A DNA stretch of 64,000 bases from Citrobacter arsenatis (GTDB taxonomy: Bacteria; Pseudomonadota; Gammaproteobacteria; Enterobacterales; Enterobacteriaceae): NCBI RefSeq assembly GCF_004353845.1, contig NZ_CP037864.1:992001-1056000 (forward strand), given 5' to 3'. Positions 1 to 8,446 of this stretch are shown here, one piece after another. Position 1 is the stretch's first letter. The number at the start of each line of letters is the position of its first letter. A model generated the notes under the pieces. It was not told the DNA's origin and did not search any database. It saw nothing but the letters and a program-made list of their open reading frames with translations. Made by a program: the position numbers and the translations under genes.

Positions 1-381
1 CAAATCGCGACACAGGATCTCTACCTCTCGGGGCGCAGTAAGCCGGAAAAATTCAGCATCCAGTTACGCGACTGCAACCCTGAGGTTTTTCGTGGGATCT
101 CGGTTACCTTCAGCGGTCGTGAGGATGCGGAGCTCGCCGATCATCTGGCGCTGGATAGCAGTGAACAAGGCGGCGCGTCAGGGATCGGTATTGGGATGAG
201 CGAAGAGGACGGCACGGCAATTCGCCTTGATGAGAGCACGTCAGTTAAAGAGATAACTGAAGGCTCGATGACGCTGAATTTTTTAGCGTGGGTCGCGGCA
301 GAACCGTCGGCGATAAAAAATCAGTCTCTCGAATACGGTCCGTTCAGCGCCAGTGGGACCTGGACACTGAACTACCAGTAA
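1..381 (+). CDS. Fimbrial (type 1 pilin-like) subunit, C-terminal part
   Basis: The reading frame is open from the first base and ends at TAA 379-381, so only the C-terminal 126 residues are present. The translation has a single Cys followed by a V-T-F-S-G strand and ends in T-W-T-L-N-Y-Q. This is the usual terminal beta strand of chaperone-usher pilins, where the penultimate Tyr is recognised by the periplasmic chaperone. It would be exported and polymerised at the cell surface. The gene is followed after one base by an O-ligase-like gene and then an EAL gene, so it is probably the last structural gene of a fimbrial operon whose usher and chaperone lie upstream of the window. The adhesin or major-subunit role cannot be decided. 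Confidence 0.8.
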   Translation, partial: QIATQDLYLSGRSKPEKFSIQLRDCNPEVFRGISVTFSGREDAELADHLALDSSEQGGASGIGIGMSEEDGTAIRLDESTSVKEITEGSMTLNFLAWVAAEPSAIKNQSLEYGPFSASGTWTLNYQ

Positions 382-382
382 C

Positions 383-2050
383 ATGATGAACGTACTGAAT
401 CGCATTGCGCCGCTGCCTGCGCAGAAATTATTGCTCGGTATTAGTCTGTTTTTCTGGTGCGGGACAATGCATCTCTACTGGCAGAATAACGGCGGCAGTG
501 GTCTGTCGTTGCCGCTTAATATCATGAGCTGGATCTACGCCGTTGTGCTGGCTGCTGGCGCATCAGTGCTGGTTCCTCGCCAACGCTGGCGCATCACTGT
601 ACCAGCCACGGGGTTTACGATGGGCGCGCTCATCCTGACGCTGCTTTGTCTGCTGACGCCTGGCGTCTGGCAGTTCGAGGCGCTGCTGGTCGCGGGAGCC
701 TTACTGGGAGGCGTGATCGTCTATCTGGTGGCGGTGCAAATTCCGCTTGCGGCACGCTCCCTGACGGCACTGCTGGCCCTGCTATGGGGTGCAAGCGCCA
801 TCGAATGTCTGGCGTTTGTGTACCAGTACTGGCATTTGCCGGGCGTTGAGTACTGGGAGTTTGCCTGGCGACGCGGCACGCGGCCCTACGGGATTTTTCA
901 GCAGGTCAATCTGCTGGCCAGCTTCACGGCCTGCGGCGTGCTGCTGTCAGTACCGCTCTTTTTACGGCTACGCGACGGGTATCGAATTGTCATTGGGATG
1001 GGCCTGGTGTTGATGGGATTTGTACTGCATGAATCCCAGTCGCAAACCGGTTATCTGTCTGTGGCGGTCGGTGAAGCGCTGCTGCTGCTGGTTTTCCCGG
1101 CGCAGCGCCGTACGCTGCTGCTACTTCTCCTGCCGTTAGCGTTAGGTATGGCGACAGGCGCAGCCGCTCGCCATTTTTTGTCCGTTGCCACGGTAGATCA
1201 TTTAACGACTTCCCATGTGCGCTGGACGGTGCTGAAAACGTCACTGGCATTATTTGCCGAACGCCCGTGGACGGGGTGGGGCGTGGGCAGTTTTGCCGCC
1301 GTGTTTCTCGAACGCGCGGGGCCGTTGGGGTTGAGCAGCATTTCGCATCCGCACAACGAACTGGTGCTATGGCTGGTGGAAGGCGGCCTGGTTGGGCTGG
1401 CGGGGGGACTGTGCTTTATTGCGAGTGGTTTCTGGCTCTGGCTACGCGGAAATCGCTGGCGTCGCGCCTGCCTGGTGGCGGCGCTGCCGGTGGTGATTCA
1501 TATGTTGACGGAATATCCCGTCAGGCAATCGACGCCACACTGGTTGCTGCTGATCCTGCTGCTTCGTTGTGCAGACAGCCCGCTAAAAGGGGTTTGCATG
1601 ACGCTCACCTCGACATCGCTGATCCGTGGGCTGGCATTGATCTCGTTTTTGGTTTTCACGCCATTGTTGCTTCTCTCGCTGCGCACGCAACAACAACTGA
1701 CGCTGGCGGAGCGGCAGTCAGCACAGTGGCGTCTGGCCGAACAGCTTCCAGTGGGAGGCTGGCTTCTTGCCACTCGCTATCGGTTTGATGTCCAGATGGG
1801 GTATCTGCAACGCTATCAGCGTACCCGGGATGCTCGTTGGCTGGAAGCGGTTCGTCGCTGGGCGCCTGACTATGTGCGTATTCACCCGGATCCGAACGTC
1901 TCCTTCACGCAAATCTTACTGGCGTTACAGCAGCGCGACCAGGTCGAGGCGCATCGTCTGGCGATGCGTTTTTACCAGGCATACCCGAACGATCGCCGTA
2001 TCCCGTGGCTGCAGGATGCACGACGTCCTTTTAATCAAAACATGGAATGA
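383..2050 (+). CDS. PglL/WaaL-type O-oligosaccharyltransferase or Wzy-like polymerase
   Basis: A polytopic inner-membrane protein of 555 residues with about ten hydrophobic segments followed by a soluble C-terminal part (about 430-555). Two segments recall protein O-ligases of the PglL class: the G-I-F-Q-Q-V-N-L-L-A-S-F stretch (residues about 171-182), resembling the family G-x-x-x-Q-x-N box, and the H-P-H-N-E-L motif in the periplasmic loop (about residue 323), resembling the Wzy_C/O-antigen ligase signature. The tail fits a Wzy_C_2-type domain. Such enzymes move lipid-linked glycans onto pilin, lipid A core or a growing glycan on the periplasmic face. The start follows the pilin stop by one base, implying translational coupling, so a role in pilin glycosylation is attractive but inferred. 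A Wzy polymerase remains the alternative. Confidence 0.75.
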   Translation: MMNVLNRIAPLPAQKLLLGISLFFWCGTMHLYWQNNGGSGLSLPLNIMSWIYAVVLAAGASVLVPRQRWRITVPATGFTMGALILTLLCLLTPGVWQFEALLVAGALLGGVIVYLVAVQIPLAARSLTALLALLWGASAIECLAFVYQYWHLPGVEYWEFAWRRGTRPYGIFQQVNLLASFTACGVLLSVPLFLRLRDGYRIVIGMGLVLMGFVLHESQSQTGYLSVAVGEALLLLVFPAQRRTLLLLLLPLALGMATGAAARHFLSVATVDHLTTSHVRWTVLKTSLALFAERPWTGWGVGSFAAVFLERAGPLGLSSISHPHNELVLWLVEGGLVGLAGGLCFIASGFWLWLRGNRWRRACLVAALPVVIHMLTEYPVRQSTPHWLLLILLLRCADSPLKGVCMTLTSTSLIRGLALISFLVFTPLLLLSLRTQQQLTLAERQSAQWRLAEQLPVGGWLLATRYRFDVQMGYLQRYQRTRDARWLEAVRRWAPDYVRIHPDPNVSFTQILLALQQRDQVEAHRLAMRFYQAYPNDRRIPWLQDARRPFNQNME

Positions 2051-2051
2051 T

Positions 2052-2771
2052 ATGAACAGACTCAGCGAACAGGCCCGCAATGTCCCAGAGCTTCCCCGCA
2101 ACGCAGAACTGCTGCGGATCACCGGGATCCGTTTGCAGCGTATCCATTTTTTTGATGATGCCTCGCTGGATGTCTGTGAGGTGTTGAGTCAGGTACGCAC
2201 GCCGCTACCACTGGATCTTTTTTTCAAGCATCTATCCATCACGGCAAAACAGCAGCTCTTCCAGTGGCAAATGCGGCGTGTACTGGCACTCTCAGGAAGC
2301 TATTCGCTGAACTTGTCGGTCAGGATGCTAACCTGCCTGTCATGGATTTCGCAGCTCACCCGGCATGCACATCAGGGGCGGATTGTTATCGAAATTCAGG
2401 ACCCGGGGACCATGATGCGTCTGGATAAGGCAGAACAGCAGGCCGTATGCATTGCCGTAAAAACTTTGGTACGTCACGGGTTTCGCGTGTGGCTGGATGA
2501 TGTTTCGCCCGAGCTGTTTTTTGTCTGGCGGCTGTCTGGTATCCGTTTCGATGCCATCAAAATTGAAAGCGGAATGTTTCATCAGTTCAGGACATCGGAG
2601 TGGCAGTTAAGGGTGCTGGTGAATCAATTTCGCGCGCTGGGAGAGCGGGTTGTTGTTGAAGGGGTGGAAACGCCGCAGGATTATGCCATTTGCCGTATGA
2701 GCGGCGCAGATGCGGTGCAGGGTTTTCTGTTTGAGCAGGAAGTCTTACCAAAAAGCCTGAATCAGTGCTGA
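2052..2771 (+). CDS. EAL-domain protein, probably degenerate
   Basis: A single EAL domain of 239 residues. The frame is open further upstream, but the ATG two bases after the O-ligase stop is the sensible start. Several EAL landmarks survive: the first Glu (C-E-V-L), N-L-S, E-I-Q, the Asp pair, I-K-I, E-G-V-E-T and the Q-G-F near the end. The loop after the Asp pair, normally D-D-F-G-T-G, reads D-D-V-S-P-E, so phosphodiesterase activity on cyclic di-GMP is doubtful. Stand-alone EAL proteins in fimbrial operons often act as regulators or cyclic di-GMP sensors. Its position at the end of a pilin/O-ligase operon fits that, as inference. The 3' end carries the terminator of the convergent gene. 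Confidence 0.8.
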   Translation: MNRLSEQARNVPELPRNAELLRITGIRLQRIHFFDDASLDVCEVLSQVRTPLPLDLFFKHLSITAKQQLFQWQMRRVLALSGSYSLNLSVRMLTCLSWISQLTRHAHQGRIVIEIQDPGTMMRLDKAEQQAVCIAVKTLVRHGFRVWLDDVSPELFFVWRLSGIRFDAIKIESGMFHQFRTSEWQLRVLVNQFRALGERVVVEGVETPQDYAICRMSGADAVQGFLFEQEVLPKSLNQC

Positions 2772-2779
2772 TTCAGGCT
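2754..2779 (-). terminator. Intrinsic terminator of the Spy-like gene
   Basis: Perfect stem of 11-12 bp (arms 2754-2765 and 2768-2779). Read on the minus strand it is followed by five T residues, so it terminates the minus-strand gene ending at 2787. It lies inside the last codons of the convergent EAL gene. Confidence 0.85.
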
Positions 2780-2786
2780 CAGGTCA

Positions 2787-3197
2787 TTACTCGCTTAGCG
2801 TCTGTGCGATATCTTTTTGTACCTGCTGGCGCTGTTCTGGGGTCAACACTTTGCTCAGATCAAAATAGTATTTCACGCGGTAATAACGCGCCTGCTGTTC
2901 GATGTTGCTGAACGCGGAAAGCTGTTTCTTGACCGCTGCTTCGTCCCATTTCCCGGACTTGATGACGTCAATCAACGCGCCGTCTTTGACATCCTTCACC
3001 GAAATCTGGCTAACGTTGGTTTCAAGCTGCTGGTGCAGTTTTTTAATCTGCGCAACCTGGTCAGTGCTCAGCTTCAGGTGCTGAACTACCGGGTCCTGGG
3101 CGGGAGCAGGTACATTAGATACGTTTGCTGCAAGTGTGCTAAAAGAAGCGCCAGCCACGGTAACTGCCAGCAAAGTCATGCGTAAGAAGTTCTTCAT
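2787..3197 (-). CDS. Spy/CpxP-like periplasmic protein
   Basis: A 136-residue protein with a clear Sec signal (charged K-N-F-L-R, hydrophobic core, S-T-L-A-A cleavage region near residue 24). The mature part is helical and contains two LTxxQ-like segments, L-S-T-D-Q-V-A-Q-I and L-T-P-E-Q-R-Q-Q-V, the hallmark of the Spy/CpxP/CnrX superfamily of periplasmic chaperones and stress sensors. I infer a periplasmic envelope-stress or chaperone role. It is not Spy or CpxP itself, whose neighbours differ. It is monocistronic, with its own intrinsic terminator, next to yafV. The start has a GGATCC-type purine stretch upstream (about 3200-3215). Confidence 0.65.
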   Translation of the reverse strand: MKNFLRMTLLAVTVAGASFSTLAANVSNVPAPAQDPVVQHLKLSTDQVAQIKKLHQQLETNVSQISVKDVKDGALIDVIKSGKWDEAAVKKQLSAFSNIEQQARYYRVKYYFDLSKVLTPEQRQQVQKDIAQTLSE

Positions 3198-3375
3198 TTC
3201 AGGATCCTGATAAAGGAATTATTAACATTGTCAGTCACTCGCTGGTTACGAGTGATTATCCTTTGCAGAATACGATGCCCGCAGCATGTCGCCACGCGAA
3301 TTTGTTTTGCGGTTGGTTACGGAGTGAAACAATCCCGCCACGGAAAACGTTGTGCAGCGGGAGGGAAGGCGATAG

Positions 3376-4143
3376 TTATAGCGTGAATGTGTCGGCGTCT
3401 TGCCAGGCGGGAAACTTCTCGCGATACTCGCGCAGCGCCGAGAGTGACAGTTCTGCATCAATGCGTGTGGCCTGATGCGGCTCGGCGGTGGCAATAATCT
3501 CACCCTGCGGATTAATCACCCGGCTGTCACCGCGATAATGATGGCCGTTGCCGTCAGTCCCCACGCGGTTACATCCTGCTACATAAGCCTGATTCTCAAT
3601 CGCCCGTGCGGTGAGCAGAACCTGCCAGTGCAGCGAACGCGGCGCTGGCCAGTTGGCAACATACAATGCCAGGTCGTAATCGTTGCGATTGCGCGACCAC
3701 ACAGGAAAACGCAGGTCATAACAGACCAGCGGCAAAATACGCCAGCCGCGCCATTCAAAAATCACCCGTGCGTCACCCGCCTGGTAATGCTGATGCTCAT
3801 CCGCCATGCGGAACAGATGACGCTTGTCATAGAAATGGACATGACCTTCGGGTTCGACCAGTAAAAAGCGGTTGACCGGGCCGCGTTCAGACTGGAGAGC
3901 GGCGCTGCCCGCGATAAGGGCGTTCATCTGTTGCGCTTTTGCGCGCATCCAGCTTACGACCTCATCCTGCGACAGCGATTTGCTCGCCGCTTCCATGGCA
4001 AATCCGCTGGTAAACATCTCGGGCAACACGATGACATCACGTCCGGAGACGGTTTCCAGTTGGCGGTCGAAATGGCGCAGATTAGCCGGGCCATCCATCC
4101 AGATCAGCGGTTGTTGCAGCAGAGTAATTTTCAAACCAGGCAC
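3376..4143 (-). CDS. yafV: Omega-amidase YafV
   Basis: Carbon-nitrogen hydrolase (nitrilase superfamily) of 255 residues, nearly co-linear with E. coli YafV. The catalytic triad is visible: E42 (L-P-E-M-F), K107 (Y-D-K-R-H-L-F) and C141 (V-C-Y-D-L-R-F-P). YafV hydrolyses alpha-ketoglutaramate and related omega-amides in the cytoplasm, linked to the methionine salvage/glutamine transamination cycle. The start is a GTG at 4143, preceded 7-9 bases away by a GAGGAG ribosome-binding site. Upstream in-frame codons would give an N-terminal extension without family support. In K-12 ivy separates yafV from fadE; here they are adjacent. Confidence 0.95.
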   Translation of the reverse strand: MPGLKITLLQQPLIWMDGPANLRHFDRQLETVSGRDVIVLPEMFTSGFAMEAASKSLSQDEVVSWMRAKAQQMNALIAGSAALQSERGPVNRFLLVEPEGHVHFYDKRHLFRMADEHQHYQAGDARVIFEWRGWRILPLVCYDLRFPVWSRNRNDYDLALYVANWPAPRSLHWQVLLTARAIENQAYVAGCNRVGTDGNGHHYRGDSRVINPQGEIIATAEPHQATRIDAELSLSALREYREKFPAWQDADTFTL

Positions 4144-4210
4144 GATCAAGGCTCCTCGTTGAACAACATTTTGACACTGTAGCATGAGCTATAGCGAAAA
4201 TGTGGCAATA

Positions 4211-4234
4211 AAAAGCCCCGCATTAAGCGGGGCT
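4211..4234 (-). terminator. fadE intrinsic terminator
   Basis: An 8-bp G+C-rich stem (4214-4221 with 4227-4234, loop of five). On the minus strand it is followed by a run of T, just after the fadE stop at 4254. Confidence 0.9.
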
Positions 4235-4253
4235 AAACGTTGTGCGTATGTCG

Positions 4254-6698
4254 TTATGCGGCTTCGACTTTACGCACCTTCTCTGGCAGCTTTACCGGCT
4301 TAGTCGCCAGCTCCTCGGGGTCAAAGTCATCCACGTTGATACTGCGCAGGCGGCTCGCTTCGGCTTTCACCAAAATCGCGGCTTCATCTTTATCAATCAG
4401 CCCTTTCGCCAGCGCATTGTGCGCCAGTTCGTCGAGACGGGTAAATGGCAGGTTTTTACCCAGCTCTTTGCAGATCCGCTGGTGGATAGGGTCGGCTGCA
4501 ATCACGTCCAGCAGCGCCTCTTCCAGCAAACCAACCGGGTTATGCTCGCTTGGCGTCAGGTATTGACCACGACCAAGGCGAGAACGGGTGGCGCTTGGAA
4601 CCTGCAAAATCTTCGCGACTTTATGATCCAGCTTGTCAGACGGTGCATGGTAGTGGCGACCGGTCGGGAAGATAACCACGTTCAGCAAGCCTGCGACCAG
4701 ACGGTTCGGGAAGTTTTTCAGCAGATCGTCCATTGCCTGTTCCGCTTTGTACAACGCATCCTGAACGCCCCAGTGAACCAACGGCAGATCCGCTTCATTA
4801 CGGCCTTCATCGTCATAACGTTTCAGAACCGCAGAGGCCAGATACAGCTGGCTTAACACATCGCCCAGACGCGCGGAGATACGTTCACGACGCTTCAGGC
4901 TACCGCCCAGTACGGCCATGGACACATCTGAAAGCAGTGCCAGGTTGGCGCTCAGACGGTTCAGGTGCTGGTAGTAACGTTTGGTCGCATCGCCGGTTGG
5001 CGTGCTGCTGGTTAAGCCACGCGTCAGGCCAAGCCAGAAGCTGCGCACTTTGTTACTGCCGACGTGACCGATGTGTTTGAACAGCAGCTTGTCGAACGCA
5101 TTCACATCGTTACTCTGCGCTGCAGCCATCTCTTCCAGAACGTACGGATGGCAGCGAATCGCACCCTGACCAAAGATCATCATGCTACGGGTCAGAATGT
5201 TGGCGCCTTCAACGGTAATAGCGATTGGCGCACCCTGGTAGGCACGGGCAAGGAAGTTGCTTTCGCCAAGCATAATGCCTTTACCGCCAGTGATATCCAT
5301 AGCATCGATGATTGACTGCTGCCCACGGTGGGTACAGTGATACTTCACGATAGCCGACAGCACCGCCGGTTTTTCGCCCAGCATTATCCCGTAGGTAATC
5401 AGCGACGCCGCAGCATCCATCACGTAGGCGTTACCCGCAATACGCGCCAGCGGCTCTTCGATACCTTCCATCTTGCCGATAGAGATTTTGAATTGGCGAC
5501 GAATGTGCGCATACGCACCGGTTGCCATCGCGACCGATTTCACACCGCCCGTCGAGTTAGACGGCAGGGTAATACCGCGTCCCACGGACAGACATTCCAC
5601 CAGCATGCGCCAGCCCTGACCGGCCATTTTCGGACCACCAATGATGTAATCAATCGGTACAAAAACATCTTTGCCCAGCGTCGGACCGTTCTGGAACGGC
5701 ACGTTCAGCGGGAAGTGACGACGTCCAATTTGTACACCCGGCGTTGAGGTTGGGATCAGCGCACAGGTAATGCCGAGATCTTCTTCACCACCCAGCAGTT
5801 TTTCCGGGTCGGAGAGTTTGAATGCCAGGCCCAGTACGGTAGCGATAGGGGCCAGCGTAATATAACGTTTGTTCCAGGTCAGGCGCATCCCCAGCACCTG
5901 CTGGCCCTGCCAGTCGCCCATACAAACCACGCCGGTATCAGGGATTGCGCCTGCATCGGAGCCTGCTTCCGGGCTGGTCAGAGCAAAGCATGGGATCTCC
6001 TGACCACGCGCCAGACGGGGCAGGTAATGATTCTTCTGCTCTTCGGTGCCGTAATGTTGCAGCAGTTCGCCTGGGCCTAATGAGTTAGGTACACCAACGG
6101 TGATCGCCAGGATCCCGGAAACGCCGGAGAGTTTCTGCAGAACGCGAGCCTGTGCATAGGCGGAGAATTCCAGCCCGCCGTACTCTTTCTTAATGATCAT
6201 CGCGAAGAAGCGGTGTTCTTTCAGATACGCCCACAGTTCCGGGGGCAGATCCGCGAGTTCATGGGTTATCTGGAAGTCGTTCGCCATGCGGCACGCTTCT
6301 TCCACCGGGCCATCAATAAACGCTTGTTCTTCAGCTGTCAGATGCGGCTGAGGATAGTTATGCAGTTTTTTCCAGTCTGGCTTACCCTGGAACAGGTCGC
6401 CTTCCCACCAGGTCGTACCGGCATCAATCGCTTCTTTCTCGGTGCGCGACATCGGCGGCATGACTTTACGGAAACCGCGGAACACCGGCGCAGAGATCAT
6501 GGATTTGCGCATCGGCGTAAAGTTAAACGGTACGAGGATAATGGCCAGAGGAACCAGCAGCCAGACTGACCACAGGCCAGCTACGCCAAGCGCAGCCGTC
6601 CAGGCGAGCAAAATTAAGCTGCTGAGGAATAAGCTCACGCGGTGATAAAACAGAACGCTGAGCAGAACAACCGTAGCGATAATACTCAAAATCATCAT
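4254..6698 (-). CDS. fadE: Acyl-CoA dehydrogenase FadE
   Basis: 814 residues, the length of E. coli FadE. It catalyses the first, FAD-dependent dehydrogenation of acyl-CoA in aerobic beta-oxidation. The N-terminus has hydrophobic segments (residues about 1-60) consistent with inner-membrane association. The acyl-CoA dehydrogenase core follows, with the typical C-F-A-L-T-S-P-E-A-G-S-D segment (about residue 240), and then a long C-terminal domain of the FadE type. A FadR-like operator lies just upstream and an intrinsic terminator just downstream, so it is a single-gene unit repressed in the absence of long-chain acyl-CoA, as known for E. coli. Confidence 0.98.
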   Translation of the reverse strand: MMILSIIATVVLLSVLFYHRVSLFLSSLILLAWTAALGVAGLWSVWLLVPLAIILVPFNFTPMRKSMISAPVFRGFRKVMPPMSRTEKEAIDAGTTWWEGDLFQGKPDWKKLHNYPQPHLTAEEQAFIDGPVEEACRMANDFQITHELADLPPELWAYLKEHRFFAMIIKKEYGGLEFSAYAQARVLQKLSGVSGILAITVGVPNSLGPGELLQHYGTEEQKNHYLPRLARGQEIPCFALTSPEAGSDAGAIPDTGVVCMGDWQGQQVLGMRLTWNKRYITLAPIATVLGLAFKLSDPEKLLGGEEDLGITCALIPTSTPGVQIGRRHFPLNVPFQNGPTLGKDVFVPIDYIIGGPKMAGQGWRMLVECLSVGRGITLPSNSTGGVKSVAMATGAYAHIRRQFKISIGKMEGIEEPLARIAGNAYVMDAAASLITYGIMLGEKPAVLSAIVKYHCTHRGQQSIIDAMDITGGKGIMLGESNFLARAYQGAPIAITVEGANILTRSMMIFGQGAIRCHPYVLEEMAAAQSNDVNAFDKLLFKHIGHVGSNKVRSFWLGLTRGLTSSTPTGDATKRYYQHLNRLSANLALLSDVSMAVLGGSLKRRERISARLGDVLSQLYLASAVLKRYDDEGRNEADLPLVHWGVQDALYKAEQAMDDLLKNFPNRLVAGLLNVVIFPTGRHYHAPSDKLDHKVAKILQVPSATRSRLGRGQYLTPSEHNPVGLLEEALLDVIAADPIHQRICKELGKNLPFTRLDELAHNALAKGLIDKDEAAILVKAEASRLRSINVDDFDPEELATKPVKLPEKVRKVEAA

Positions 6699-6720
6699 AA
6701 CGAAAAGCTCCCTTGCTTGT

Positions 6721-6737
6721 AGGAGGTCTGACCACTT
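6721..6737 (-). promoter_or_regulatory. FadR-like operator upstream of fadE
   Basis: On the minus strand the site reads AAGTGGTCAGACCTCCT, close to the FadR consensus with the central TGGTCNGACC core fully kept. It is 22 bases upstream of the fadE start, where a FadR site represses fadE in E. coli. Confidence 0.75.
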
Positions 6738-6937
6738 GTGATGATATGGTTGTAGTGGATGTAAATTCTTTTAGCAATGTGTTTACAAAATAATTACAAC
6801 AAAGCTCACATTGTTGCCGTTTTAACCGGCACAAAAAATCAAAAGCCGCAGCCATTCCTGTGGCTTGTACTTCTCGCTGGTAGCGCTATCCGGTACACTG
6901 CATCTTGTCATTTACATTCATGCTGAAGGATATCCTC

Positions 6938-7516
6938 ATGTACCAGGATCTTATTCGTAACGAACTGAGCGAAGCGGCGGAAACGCTGGCTAATTTTCTT
7001 AAAGATGACGCCAATATTCACGCCATTCAGCGCGCGGCGGTTCTGTTGGCAGACAGCTTTAAAGCCGGCGGTAAGGTACTTTCTTGCGGTAACGGTGGTT
7101 CCCATTGCGATGCGATGCACTTCGCCGAAGAGCTGACCGGACGCTATCGCGAAAACCGCCCTGGCTACCCGGCGATCGCTATTTCTGACGTCAGCCATAT
7201 TTCCTGCGTCAGTAACGATTTCGGTTACGATTATGTGTTCTCCCGCTACGTTGAAGCCGTGGGCCGCGCGGGCGATGTCCTGTTAGGCATTTCTACTTCG
7301 GGTAACTCTGGTAACGTAATTAAAGCGATTGCCGCAGCGCGCGAGAAAGGGATGAAAGTTATCACCCTGACCGGGAAAGATGGCGGCAAAATGGCGGGCA
7401 GCGCAGATATCGAAATTCGCGTGCCGCACTTTGGCTACGCTGACCGTATTCAGGAAATTCATATCAAAGTGATCCATATCCTGATTCAGCTGATCGAAAA
7501 GGAGATGGTTAAATAA
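6938..7516 (+). CDS. gmhA: Sedoheptulose-7-phosphate isomerase GmhA
   Basis: A 192-residue SIS-domain protein matching E. coli GmhA/LpcA over its whole length. It converts sedoheptulose 7-phosphate to D-glycero-D-manno-heptose 7-phosphate, the first step of ADP-heptose synthesis for the LPS inner core. The SIS loop is visible as C-G-N-G-G-S-H-C-D-A-M-H near residue 53, with G-I-S-T-S-G-N-S-G-N near 119. The ATG at 6938 is chosen because the protein then begins M-Y-Q-D-L-I as in E. coli. It is followed by a REP element and then yafJ on the same strand. Confidence 0.98.
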   Translation: MYQDLIRNELSEAAETLANFLKDDANIHAIQRAAVLLADSFKAGGKVLSCGNGGSHCDAMHFAEELTGRYRENRPGYPAIAISDVSHISCVSNDFGYDYVFSRYVEAVGRAGDVLLGISTSGNSGNVIKAIAAAREKGMKVITLTGKDGGKMAGSADIEIRVPHFGYADRIQEIHIKVIHILIQLIEKEMVK

Positions 7517-7550
7517 GCCGATAATTTTGCCGGTCTTATCGGGCCAGGAA

Positions 7551-7625
7551 CTTGTAGGCCCGATAAGCGAAGCGCCATCGGGCATTGTGCCGGATGGCGA
7601 CGCAAGCGTCTTATCCGGCCTACAA
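7551..7625. repeat. REP/BIME element between gmhA and yafJ
   Basis: Two inverted REP-type palindromic units (cores GCCCGATAAGC...GCCATCGGGC and GCCGGATGGC...TTATCCGGCC) flanked by TGTAGGCC/GGCCTACA ends. Such elements stabilise upstream mRNA and bind gyrase or IHF in enterics. Confidence 0.85.
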
Positions 7626-7678
7626 GCTGTGCTTTGCTGGTCTTGGCAGGCAATTAACCGTTTTAAGGTAGGTGATGT

Positions 7679-8446
7679 ATGTGCGAACTGCTCGGGATGA
7701 GCGCCAATGTGCCAACCGATATCTGCTTTAGCTTCACCGGGCTGGTTCAGCGCGGCGGAGGTACCGGGCCGCACAAGGACGGCTGGGGTATTACGTTTTA
7801 TGAAGGTAAGGGCTGCCGTACGTTTAAAGATCCGCAACCCAGCTTTAACTCGCCTATCGCCAAACTGGTACAAGACTATCCCATCAAATCCTGTTCCGTG
7901 ATTGCCCATATTCGTCAGGCGAATCGCGGTGAAGTGGCATTGGAAAATACCCATCCCTTTACGCGTGAGCTGTGGGGACGTAACTGGACGTACGCCCATA
8001 ACGGACAGCTCAGCGGCTATAAATCGCTGGCAACCGGAAATTTCCGCCCGGTTGGGGAAACCGACAGCGAAAAAGCCTTCTGCTGGCTGCTCCACAAGCT
8101 GACGGAGCGTTATCCGCGCACGCCTGGCAATATGACGGCAGTATTTAAATATATCGCGATGTTGGCAGGAGAATTGCGGGAGAAGGGCGTCTTCAACATG
8201 CTGTTGTCTGACGGGCGTTATGTGATGGCCTTTTGCTCGACCAATTTGTTTTGGATCACCCGTCGTGCGCCGTTTGGCGTAGCGACACTGTTGGATCAGG
8301 ATGTGGAAATCGATTTTAGCTCAGAGACCACACCTAATGATGTGGTCACCGTGATTGCCACTCAGCCGCTAACCGGCAATGAAACCTGGCAAAAGATTAT
8401 GCCAGGCGAGTGGGCATTATTTTGTCTCGGGGAGCGTGTAGTTTGA
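7679..8446 (+). CDS. yafJ: Class II glutamine amidotransferase YafJ
   Basis: 255 residues, co-linear with E. coli YafJ. After removal of the initiator Met, the N-terminal Cys (C-E-L-L-G-M) would be the Ntn nucleophile of a glutaminase type 2 domain, the fold of GATase_4 proteins. Further motifs are R-G-G-G-T-G-P-H-K-D-G-W-G and Y-A-H-N-G-Q-L, which build the glutamine site. The acceptor reaction is not established. The 3' end overlaps the convergent yafK by 30 bp. Confidence 0.95.
   Translation: MCELLGMSANVPTDICFSFTGLVQRGGGTGPHKDGWGITFYEGKGCRTFKDPQPSFNSPIAKLVQDYPIKSCSVIAHIRQANRGEVALENTHPFTRELWGRNWTYAHNGQLSGYKSLATGNFRPVGETDSEKAFCWLLHKLTERYPRTPGNMTAVFKYIAMLAGELREKGVFNMLLSDGRYVMAFCSTNLFWITRRAPFGVATLLDQDVEIDFSSETTPNDVVTVIATQPLTGNETWQKIMPGEWALFCLGERVV

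Noticed and set aside
1767..2051. N-terminal extension of the EAL protein
   Set aside because: It runs antisense in character through the O-ligase coding end; the ATG at 2052 sits right after the O-ligase stop and starts a normal EAL domain.
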